From Endotrypanum monterogeii (taxonomy: Eukaryota > Euglenozoa > Kinetoplastea > Trypanosomatida > Trypanosomatidae): a stretch of 64,000 nt of DNA. The stretch spans positions 1,961,799 to 2,025,798 of the forward strand of contig CM007320.1 in assembly GCA_000333855.2 (NCBI GenBank). The letters are read 5' to 3'. Position numbers and translations under genes: made by a program. This document shows positions 40,336-49,864 of this stretch, one piece after another. Within the stretch, counting starts at the first letter, position 1. The number at the start of each line of letters is the position of its first letter. The notes under the pieces are model-generated. The model saw nothing but the letters and a program-made list of their open reading frames with translations, was not told the DNA's origin and ran no database searches.

Positions 40336-41241
40336 AGCGCGCGGTCTATGAAGCTTGATAAGGACAACTTTTTTGTTGTTTGATTGGCACAACATTCCGA
40401 AAGGCTCTCTCTGCAGGTGCGTCTGTATCGACCCGATTTTTCCTGGCTCAGCTAAACTCTTTGGGGGTTTGAGGTTTGTAAGATGCATCTCCTCCCCGCG
40501 TCAAATATGTTGGCGTGTGCATCTGCGTGTTGTTTGCCCAATTGCTTTGTCTGCTCGCCTGTCTTCGCTTCCTATTTTGTTGTTCTGCATCACGGCAGTC
40601 GCGCCGTGATGCAGGGGGGGGGGGCGGGGGGCCAAGTGGGCGGGAGGTGTATGCGAGGGCACACCCAGGGCATCATTGCATACCTGACGAGCGCTCTTTA
40701 CTCATTAGGTATCAGCGAATGCGCGTAGTAGTCACGCGCGGGTGAGTAGCGCAGGAGAGCCTCCGCACGAGTGGTATCACTGTCTCTTGTGACCCATCCC
40801 TTCATACGCTGCCATCATGTGTATGGAGCTGTGGCTACGCGCACATTCGATTCCCTGCCGATTTTGTCGTACCGAACGTCGAACTGCGGGTACGCACTGG
40901 CTGACCTCTTTTTTTTTTTTCCTCTTCCAACCTTGACTCTCTCTTACGCCACCTTGCCCTGCTCTGTTCCCATCGCTTACTCTGCATGCGTGTTCCAAAT
41001 CCACACTTCGCGGGGCTTCAATCAAACCGCACGGTGACGCCATTCACGACGGTCACCACCTGGGTCACATTTCTTTGGCTTTTTCTCTTTCACAAACATG
41101 AAGCGCGCTCGTACCACCTCTTTCACCCTTTATTCCCGCAGACAGTGATCAACATCACTGTGCTTCCGGGTGCTTTGTTTTCATTGTTTCCACAAACTAA
41201 CACACACGCGCGCGGCATTGTCGTTAACTCAGCGGGGGACA
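40336..41241. other. Intergenic spacer
   Basis: No gene is supported. It holds a perfect 12 bp hairpin at 40585-40614 running into a G11-C-G6 stretch, and a pyrimidine tract near 40906-40930. Confidence 0.65.
40585..40614 (+). other. Perfect 12 bp inverted repeat with 6 nt loop
   Basis: CTGCATCACGGC at 40585-40596 pairs exactly with GCCGTGATGCAG at 40603-40614 around the loop AGTCGC. A G-rich run follows directly. It lies in the 3' UTR or spacer between the SEC12-like and first MFS genes. Function is unknown. Confidence 0.6.
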
Positions 41242-43197
41242 ATGAACACGGCAGAGAACTACCGCATCAGCGAGATGCGGCGCTTCCTCATTCTCGTGGG
41301 GGGTATATGTGCCAGTACATGCATGTCTACCTTCTATGGTTTCAACATCATCAGCAACAGAATGGTGGAGTTGTACAGCTTCAGCAGTAAAGATCTGACG
41401 ACTGTATCCACTGTCGGCATTGTGGTCGGGTTCACGCCTCTTCCTGCAGGTATCCTGCTCGACTACCTCGGCCCCGTTCCTGTCCTGATTTGTGCTACCA
41501 TCCTCCATACATTGGGCTCCATGCTCTACGGCCTTGCCTTCAAGGGTATTGTTCATGGCTCTGTCTTGTGTTTTTCGATAATCAGTGCAATCATGAACCT
41601 CGGCTGCGCCTCCTTCGATACGGGCTCGCTGATGGCGGTGCTCGACAATTTCCCGCTGACAAAAGGACCCGTGGTTGCTATCATGAAGACCCTTACCGGT
41701 CTCGGCGCGTCCATCCTGGCCATGATCAACTACAGCTTCTTCCGCAAGAGTGATGCGCACTACATGTTTTTCATGATGGGGCTGGTCATCTTCATGGGCA
41801 CAGTGGCGATCGCTTTTATTCGCTTCCCCCCCTATCACATCGTCGATCGCGAGAAGACGCGCGTGCCAGAGAGACTGCAGATGCGCCGCCTCCTTACGGA
41901 GCGTGCCTATCTGACCCAGGTCCCGCCGATGAGGCGCTTCTATCTTGGCTTTGGTATTATACTTTCGCTCGTGGTCTACTTGACGGTCCAGTCGTTCCTT
42001 GTTGCCTATGCGAGCCTAAACGACTCGGTGCGGATGGGCAATACGATTGCGGTCTTAGTCCTCCTCGCCTCCTTGGGCTTCATGGCGGCACCGTTCCCGT
42101 TTCTGGGCGGGTTGGACACGAAACCGAGCAAGGATCTCCCGGACTACCCAGGAGACACAGCGTCAGCGAAGGCCTACAGGGAAAAGAATGAAGTCGATGG
42201 TCGTTTCTTGAATCCTATTGCCTCCGGTGGTGCCGAGGATGGAGGTGCCAATCTCGCAAAAAATAAAGCGAATTTCTCAGACGCGGAGCATCTTAGCAGC
42301 TCCCACCAGCGCACTTCTTCCGAGGTACAACCTCGCCCGCTTGACTCTGTGGACGCAGCGGTGTTGGAGGATGAGAACAAGGCGCTCATGTTGATCTCTG
42401 ACCAGGATCCGCAGTACCAGACAACCTTTTTGCAGAGCCTCCGGAGGGCAGATATTTGGCTGTGCTGGTGGAATACGATGGCCACATGGGGATGTGGTAT
42501 GGTTATGGCCTTCAACTCCGCTCAGATATACCGTGCTTTGGGTAACGACAACTACGAAAAAAAAACCAATACGATGTACGCTGCGATTATTAGCGTAGCG
42601 AGTGCGCTGGGCCGCCTGTCCATGGGTGTGTTCGAGTACGTGCTCGGTCGCTACCCGTCTGAGAAACGCCCTGTCATCACAGTTGTCTACCCGGTATCAT
42701 CTATTTGCATGGTGTTGGGCCTCGCGTTCCTGCTGGCCCTTCCTCTCGAATCTAAGGCGATCGTCATTGGCTTCTTTTTGGATTCCTTCGGCAATGGCTT
42801 CAGCTGGACCTGCACTGCACTGACGGTGCGCACACTCTTCGCCAAGGACATCGGTAAGCACTATAACTTCATGTACGCTGGTGCCTTTATTGCAGTTATC
42901 GCGCTAAACCGTTTTGGCTTTGGTGAGAACTACGATATGCAGGCGAGGCGGCAGCGCGATGCGGACCTTGCTGCTGGGAGGGCCTCCATCTACCCCCGTT
43001 GTGCTGGGAAGGAGTGTGTGAACAACAGCTTCATTATCCTGTTTTGTGTGAACACAGCTGCAATTTTGGGGAGTCTGTGGTTGCACCTGCGCTACCAACG
43101 GTTTGTGCTTACGCAGCGTGCACAGAGGGCGTTGTCTGAGAAGAGGTTCTGTTCATGTCATCACAAGGAGGAGGTTCAGCAGGCACCGCAGTCGTAG
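41242..43197 (+). CDS. MFS transporter, nodulin-like family, paralogue 1
   Basis: The 651-residue protein has about 12 hydrophobic spans in two halves split by a polar loop at about residues 311-370. The N-terminal block (STFYGFNIIS, then the TTVSTVGIVVGF and DYLGP motifs) fits the nodulin-like major facilitator family. The second half has the family block AKDIGKHYNFMY. The substrate is unknown. The start is the ATG at 41242; the 24 upstream in-frame codons begin with TTG. It is almost identical over long stretches to the gene at 46646 but diverges sharply in spans 2-4, the central loop and a short segment near 42533-42564. Confidence 0.88.
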   Translation: MNTAENYRISEMRRFLILVGGICASTCMSTFYGFNIISNRMVELYSFSSKDLTTVSTVGIVVGFTPLPAGILLDYLGPVPVLICATILHTLGSMLYGLAFKGIVHGSVLCFSIISAIMNLGCASFDTGSLMAVLDNFPLTKGPVVAIMKTLTGLGASILAMINYSFFRKSDAHYMFFMMGLVIFMGTVAIAFIRFPPYHIVDREKTRVPERLQMRRLLTERAYLTQVPPMRRFYLGFGIILSLVVYLTVQSFLVAYASLNDSVRMGNTIAVLVLLASLGFMAAPFPFLGGLDTKPSKDLPDYPGDTASAKAYREKNEVDGRFLNPIASGGAEDGGANLAKNKANFSDAEHLSSSHQRTSSEVQPRPLDSVDAAVLEDENKALMLISDQDPQYQTTFLQSLRRADIWLCWWNTMATWGCGMVMAFNSAQIYRALGNDNYEKKTNTMYAAIISVASALGRLSMGVFEYVLGRYPSEKRPVITVVYPVSSICMVLGLAFLLALPLESKAIVIGFFLDSFGNGFSWTCTALTVRTLFAKDIGKHYNFMYAGAFIAVIALNRFGFGENYDMQARRQRDADLAAGRASIYPRCAGKECVNNSFIILFCVNTAAILGSLWLHLRYQRFVLTQRAQRALSEKRFCSCHHKEEVQQAPQS

Positions 43198-44273
43198 GGC
43201 CGAAGGGCACGTGCAGAGGCTTCAGAGCGAGATGCTATGCCGGATATCCGCGACGACCCCTTTGTACGTCTGCTGTGTGTATTTTTTTTCCTGTTGCGCT
43301 GCCGTGTATTTTCTTTTTCTCTGTCACCCGTGACCGCTCCTCCCCCTTTTCTGTGTAGTTAGGGGTGACTTTCGTCAAATTTCTCAGCCGTAGCAGCTTT
43401 TGCTGAGCGACGGTGGTCAGAAAACGGAGCCAAGAAAGGAAAGGAATGTAGGTTGCGGGCGCTCGAGGTCACAGGGTGTAGGGAGGGGGGGAAAGGTGCT
43501 GGGGTGTAGGCGGGCGGCACCCACTCACTCCGAGGGCACCGATGAAGGAGCTCATTGGTGGTATTAGGTGACTTAGCTTGTATCCTTCTAAGGCTCTTGT
43601 GCCGCGTCGTCTTTTCCTCCTCTCCGTCGGTGACCCCGGAGTAGCGCACCGATGTGGAAAAAAAAGACTTCCTTTTTTTACGTTCTCCTGCTGATCCCGC
43701 GTTTACTTTCCTGCTTATTTGATCTTTACCGCTAGGTTTTTTTTTTTTTTGTATGCCTTTTTTTTCCCTTATACCTTTCGCTGCCCCCTCTTTTCTCTCC
43801 TTACCGCTGAGGATACGCATAAGCAGGCGGGTATCAAAGTGATGAAGTTGAAGGGCGGCGGTGGCGCGCACGTGGGTCCTTTTTTCCTTGTTTATTGCAC
43901 TGCACAAATCCCTGAAAGCAGAGTTCACACACACTGATGCTGTGAACAACAACACTCATATGAGGCAGATGCGGGGGGGGGATCTGGGTCCTGAGCCTAT
44001 CTTTCCCCGAACCATCCTCCGCGATGGCACTGTTTTTTTTTTCTCTTGCGGGCATTCTTAGCTGCCTGCCTCCATCAAATATGTTTGCGTTTGCGTGTGT
44101 GTACCCTCTCCCCATACTTGTCGCTGTTCGATCCGTATACTCGCGAGATCGAAGGGAGAGTATACAACCTGGATTATTTTCTCATTCACGTTTGCCGTGT
44201 TCTATTAGCATTCTCAATAGAGAATTGAACCTCTCTGCAAAATCTGAATAAATTTGTATACACATACGCACAT

Positions 44274-44316
<43 letters not shown>

Positions 44317-46645
44317 TATACCCCTCGGCTCTGTTTTAGTTCCTTAATTTCGGAGTGTAATATTATTTCATTTTTTCCGAGGCTTTTTTTTTGTTCCTAA
44401 ACTTTTGGTTAGTACACCTTGTTGTTGTCCCTGTTTCGGTTGTCAACCGATTTCGAATGTTTACAGGAATATGCATGCGGGTGGTTTCCATACCAGTGCA
44501 TCTTCCAAGGGCCCCTACATTTTTTTCTTGTTGTTAGGCGTTCGTCACGCTTCGCTCAATTGTTTTTGTTTTTTTTTTTGCCAATCTCAACTTTGTTCTT
44601 CTCATCTCTTTTCTAACTTCTTTCTAGGTTGGGCATTAGAATCCCATTTTTGTCCCTAATTTTTTTTTTTTTGCATTTTACGTTCCCAGAAATTTCAGTC
44701 GCGCTTTCCATAGGATAGGAGTACACTTGAGCTGGTTTCACGCTCTGGATGAGCTTAAGTTAGTTATCGAGAAAAAAGAGAGTCAGGTCGAGCGCAAAGA
44801 GGGGAAGAAGGTCAATCCTTCTCTTACACCTGTTCCCGATTATTGCGCGCTCGAAATGGAGTACAGAAAAACGGCAAAGATATAATGACTCCAAAATCCG
44901 CCGGTCTCCCCCTCCGTTTTTAGTTTTGATTTTTCCACGGTCAAGTGCATCCGAGTTGCTTCTTGTTTCTCGCGTCGACATCGAGTTGATTTTAAGGGAA
45001 ATGAATTCCTGCGAAGGAAACTGGTTATTCTGGAAGGGAAAAAAAACGGGAGGGAGAGAGAAAAAAACAGTTCGCTTCTTGTTTCCACCAACTTGCACCA
45101 GCTTCATGGTGTACTCGTTGCCGGTACCCCTTAATCCAGTTTTTTTCTGAATCACTCTGTGCTGGGGAAGAAAAACAAAAAAAGGAGATGATCACAATTG
45201 TATAGCCCTCACCTCGTTACCCGGAGGTGCTGAAAGCAAAAAAAAAAGCTCTCGTTGAAGTACCTCTCTGATGCGCCACCCACGGATGAAGGGCGTTTGA
45301 CACTGAGGAGCTATGGGGTACTGAGCATAGGAGACGAACGGAGTTCAAGCGTTCCCAGCATAGAGCCTCCTTCCACTCCCTGTATGTCTCCGCATTCTTT
45401 TTATGGACAGTGTAAGTGGCTGAAGGTGTCACGGTAAAATACCGATGATATACGCTTCACGCTACCCGCGTTCGCATTGAGGTTGTCCAACCCCCCCCCT
45501 CCCCCGAATGCCAACATCGCTGCTACGCAAGATTTATACCTGGAAGGAGAACTCTCCCCCCTCTAGCACGGTGCATCGCTGCAATGCACAAAAAGAGAGC
45601 GATTCTCTTCAAGAGGCACCTCGTCGTACGCCATGATCTCTGCGTGAGGGTGTTATCTGAATAAGATGACCACGTAGCTGATTGCAGGAAGGCAGCTCTA
45701 AAACAAAGCTTCGGGTTTCTGTGTTGCTAGGTAGATTTTTGATGGCATCCTCACGCAGAGGTTTCCTCTGATTCCTCATCTCTCCCCTACCGTTCTCCTA
45801 CCATAACACCCAGCGTCTGGGCGACTCCTTTTTCACTGATTTTTTTTTTTGCCCCCATTCCCCTCCCCTTATCTCCTTTCAGCTTTTACCTATTCCTCGA
45901 AAAAGAAAAATATTACATGAAAAAAAACGGCCCAGTTATATATTTGGGCGATGGTGGGGCACTGGAGATCTAACGGTATTTCTCACTCTTCCCTTTTTTT
46001 TTTCACTTTTTAGGGAATCTGTAAACATATACATCTTCATGTATATATATATATATATATTACTGATATATACATTATTGATATATGTAAATAACCAAAA
46101 CGGACGATCAGGCTCAGTGTCCGTCGAAAAAGGAGGATCAAAAAGGTAAAAAAAAATAAACTATCAAGGAGAAAAAAAATGGTTACAACGTGTTTCAGGT
46201 AGGAATTGGCTCCAGATCTTTTCCCGCGGCGTCTCAAAAAGTGTTTTCGCGTCAGCTGATGGCCGTTGCGAATGCGGATCGGATTCGGCGTGTATGCTAC
46301 GGGACCCCCCTCCCCCTGTGCGCCTAGGGTAAATCCGCTCGCTTCATTCCCCCTCCTCTTGCACCTCCCTCTTGTCCCGCGTGGTGTAGTCATAATTGTT
46401 TTTTTTCTGGAAACTACTCGCGACCCTATTTCCCCTCACTATCATGTCCCTTTTTCCCGCATTCCATCCTCCAAGACTTCTTTCATGGGGTCTTCTTGTC
46501 TCCTGACATCTCATCTGTATTTTCCCTTTTTGCTGTTTTGTGTCGTTGCTGCTTCACGACCCACCCACTCCTCTTCCCTGCAACCTACTCAAGCTGATCT
46601 GGGCCTTGACTAGCTGAGCCGTTCACGATATTCACGTACAGCATA
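43198..46645. other. 3.4 kb spacer between MFS paralogues 1 and 2
   Basis: No gene or MFS remnant is recognised. It holds poly-T, poly-A and poly-C runs, (TA)n runs at about 44279-44312 and 46038-46060, and pyrimidine-rich sequence at about 46360-46560 before paralogue 2. Antisense frames here are lysine-rich by-products of T runs. Confidence 0.6.
44279..44312. repeat. (TA)n microsatellite
   Basis: About 17 uninterrupted TA units. Confidence 0.9.
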
Positions 46646-48592
46646 ATGGTGTCCCCAGCCGACTACCGCATCAGCGAGATGCGGCGCTTCCTCATTCTCG
46701 TGGGGGGTGTATGTGCCAGTACATGCATGTCTACCTTCTATGGTTTCAACATCATCAGTAAAAACCTGGCTGATCTGTTTCACCTCAGCGGACCAGACTT
46801 GACCACCATTACGACGGTCGGTATAGTCATTGGCTTCCTCACATTCCCCTTCGGTGTACTCCTTGACTACGTGGGCCCCAAGTACGTGTGTCTGTTGGCC
46901 TGTTTCTTCAATGCTCTCGGAGCCCTCCTTTATGCTCTTGCCTTCAACGGTAATATTAAGGGTTCAGTAGCCACGCTGTCCGTCTTCTGCGCTATCATGA
47001 ACCTCGGCTGCGCCTCCTTCGATACGGGCTCGCTGATGGCGGTGCTCGGCAATTTCCCGCTGACAAAAGGACCCGTGGTTGCTATCATGAAGACCCTTAC
47101 CGGTCTCGGCGCGTCCATCCTGGCCATGATCAACTACAGCTTCTTCCGCAAGAGTGATGCGCACTACATGTTTTTCATGATGGGGCTGGTCATCTTCATG
47201 GGCACAGTGGCGATCGCTTTTATTCGCTTCCCCCCCTATCACATCGTCGATCGCGAGAAGACGCGCGTGCCAGAGAGACTGCAGATGCGCCGCCTCCTTA
47301 CGGAGCGTGCCTATCTGACCCAGGTCCCGCCGATGAGGCGCTTCTATCTTGGCTTTGGTATTATACTTTCGCTCGTGGTCTACTTGACGGTCCAGTCGTT
47401 CCTTGTTGCCTATGCGAGCCTAAACGACTCGGTGCGGATGGGCAATACGATTGCGGTCTTAGTCCTCCTCGCCTCCTTGGCCTCCAAAGCGGCACCCCTC
47501 CCGTTTCTTGGCGGGCTGGACACGAAACCGAGCAAGGATCTCCCGGACTACCCAGGAGACACAGCGTCAGCGAAGGAGGACAGCGATGATGTGAGGCGCG
47601 AGGGAGACCCGACAGAGGCAGAGGCTACACGAGATTTTCACTCGTGTCCTGAGCTTCACTTGGGAGGGGAACCACATCACGAAAGGATGGCGAGGGGAGG
47701 GCCTCACAGTCCCGAGTGCGCTCTGACCTGCGTGGTCGTGAATGCCGAGGACGCAGCGGTGTTGGAGGATGAGAACAAGGCGCTCATGTTGATCTCTGAC
47801 CAGGATCCGCAGTACCAGACAACCTTTTTGCAGAGCCTCCGGAGGGCAGATATTTGGCTGTGCTGGTGGAATACGATGGCCACATGGGGATGTGGTATGG
47901 TTATGGCCTTCAACTCCGCTCAGATATACCAGTCACTCAACAACAATAACTACGAAAGAAGAACCAATACGATGTACGCTGCGATTATTAGCGTAGCGAG
48001 TGCGCTGGGCCGCCTGTCCATGGGTGTGTTCGAGTACGTGCTCGGTCGCTACCCGTCTGAGAAACGCCCTGTCATCACAGTTGTCTACCCGGTATCATCC
48101 ATTTGCATGGTGTTGGGCCTCGCGTTCCTGCTGGCCCTTCCTCTCGAATCTAAGGCGATCGTCATTGGCTTCTTTTTGGATTCCTTCGGCAATGGCTTCA
48201 GCTGGGCCTGCACTGCGCTGACGGTGCGCACACTCTTCGCCAAGGACATCGGTAAGCACTATAACTTCATGTACGTTGGTGCCTTTATTGCAGTTATCGC
48301 GCTAAACCGTTTTGGCTTTGGTGAGAACTACGATATGCAGGCGAGGCGGCAGCGCAATGCGGACCTTGCTGCTGGGAGGGCCTCCATCTACCCCCGTTGT
48401 GCTGGGAAGGAGTGTGTGAACAACAGCTTCATTATGCTGTTTTGTGTGAACGCAACTGCAATTTTGGGGAGTCTGTGGTTGCACCTGCGCTACAGGCGGT
48501 TTGTGCTTAAGCAGCGTGCGGAGAAAGCGGCGGCACGTGCAGAGATGGCTTACAAACCGCCTAATACCCCTGACAGAGAACATTCCCAGTAG
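46646..48592 (+). CDS. MFS transporter, nodulin-like family, paralogue 2
   Basis: The 648-residue protein is the second copy of the pair. It shares with paralogue 1 a 97 bp block at the 5' end (46662-46758), a 487 bp block (46994-47480), a block ending at 47576, and most of the second half (47749-47930 and from 47963). Between these the sequence differs strongly, including the polar loop, which here is rich in Glu, Arg and His. About 12 membrane spans are present and no frameshift is seen, so it should be functional. Differences in spans 2-4 and in the loop could change substrate or regulation. Confidence 0.88.
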   Translation: MVSPADYRISEMRRFLILVGGVCASTCMSTFYGFNIISKNLADLFHLSGPDLTTITTVGIVIGFLTFPFGVLLDYVGPKYVCLLACFFNALGALLYALAFNGNIKGSVATLSVFCAIMNLGCASFDTGSLMAVLGNFPLTKGPVVAIMKTLTGLGASILAMINYSFFRKSDAHYMFFMMGLVIFMGTVAIAFIRFPPYHIVDREKTRVPERLQMRRLLTERAYLTQVPPMRRFYLGFGIILSLVVYLTVQSFLVAYASLNDSVRMGNTIAVLVLLASLASKAAPLPFLGGLDTKPSKDLPDYPGDTASAKEDSDDVRREGDPTEAEATRDFHSCPELHLGGEPHHERMARGGPHSPECALTCVVVNAEDAAVLEDENKALMLISDQDPQYQTTFLQSLRRADIWLCWWNTMATWGCGMVMAFNSAQIYQSLNNNNYERRTNTMYAAIISVASALGRLSMGVFEYVLGRYPSEKRPVITVVYPVSSICMVLGLAFLLALPLESKAIVIGFFLDSFGNGFSWACTALTVRTLFAKDIGKHYNFMYVGAFIAVIALNRFGFGENYDMQARRQRNADLAAGRASIYPRCAGKECVNNSFIMLFCVNATAILGSLWLHLRYRRFVLKQRAEKAAARAEMAYKPPNTPDREHSQ

Positions 48593-49844
48593 AAGAGGCG
48601 CTGGTTGGAGAGGGGTAGGTGCTTGGAATGATAATGGTGTGCTCAGTGGCCCGAAGGCAAGGAGACGAATGGGAGTTCACACCTCGGTATTTGCTCGGCA
48701 CTTTAGTGTTGTCAGCCCACTTCGTCTTGACTAGTCTAGCGTGTTCCCTTCTTCGTGAAAGACGTGTGTCTTTGAAAGGGGTTGGTGGGGCGGATAGGTT
48801 GTCTACGTTTCTTCGAGGCTACAGTGCCCCTCTTCTATGCATGATGAAGTCGGTATTCACTTTTTTTTTTTTGCTTGCGAGTGTAGCCTAGCAAAGGAGA
48901 GGATTGTACAATTTTACATTCTGTTTAAGCTGCGCAAAGGATCTCGTGGGTTGGGTGTTGCTCTAAAGGTTGTGTTCGGCTATATGCTCAACTTATTTTT
49001 TCCCTCTGTTCCCACTTTTATTCTTTTCATCTATATAAATATATATATATATATTTTTTTTTTTTATATGCTGTTTGTCAATATTGATGCTATCGATAAA
49101 AAACGCAATTCTCAAGACTCCTCCGTGTGCATAATACACACGCTGTTGTATTTCTGTCTCATTAATTTTTGTTTATTGAGTTTGCGTATGCCTTCTTTGG
49201 ATTTATGTCTTTCTTTCTGTACTTTCTTGTGTTGTATTTCCTCCTGGCGTCTACATGAAACATTCCTTCGAGATGCCTTTTTTTCTTCTATTTCATTTTT
49301 GTTTTTAATGTAGCCGAGTTGTGGTATCGTTTGTAGCGTCGTATCTTCCCATAATGCGTGTGTGCCTGTGTGCGCAACAACTTTTCCTTGCAGTCATGTT
49401 TCGGGGGGGGGATGTAACTAGCTTCTCTCCTGCTTACTCCGCTCGATGCCCCAGTGAGGCTTGCTAGGAAGTGCGTGCAAGAAGGAGGGTGGAGTATTGA
49501 AGATGATTAGCGTTTGTGTGGGGAAGGCAAGGTGGAAAAAAGGAAGGAGGAGTGTGTATTTGCCTTACTCGGTCTCATGGAGGTGTGTCATAGGGCCCAT
49601 CCACCCTTACATGGTAAAAGAAAGAGATGCAAGGGCTAGCATGGATTCTCATGTGTATGAGAAGAGGGATTACCTCATGGGGAGAGAAAAGAATAGGTAA
49701 CGGACACCCATCGTGCTTCTGTTTTTCTTCTTTCCTGTACGTCTGGGAGCATGAGCCTTTTCATCTTTGCCATTAGCAAAAGCCTCAAGCGACCGAACAC
49801 ACTCCAAAAGCGTTTTGTATGAATCTGCTATTCGGTGGTTGCTA

Positions 49845-49864
49845 CCCTAACCCTAACCCTAACC
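49845..49864 (+). repeat. Interstitial telomere-type repeat, (CCCTAA)3CC
   Basis: Three perfect units plus two bases of the kinetoplastid telomere repeat (TTAGGG on the other strand) lie within the long gene-free stretch. Confidence 0.9.

Noticed and set aside
43359..43955. 198-codon frame on the - strand
   Set aside because: Rich in Lys and Arg from antisense pyrimidine tracts and on the strand opposite to the transcription unit.
45638..45760. 12 bp inverted repeat with a 99 nt loop
   Set aside because: A match of this length at this distance is expected by chance in a window of this size.
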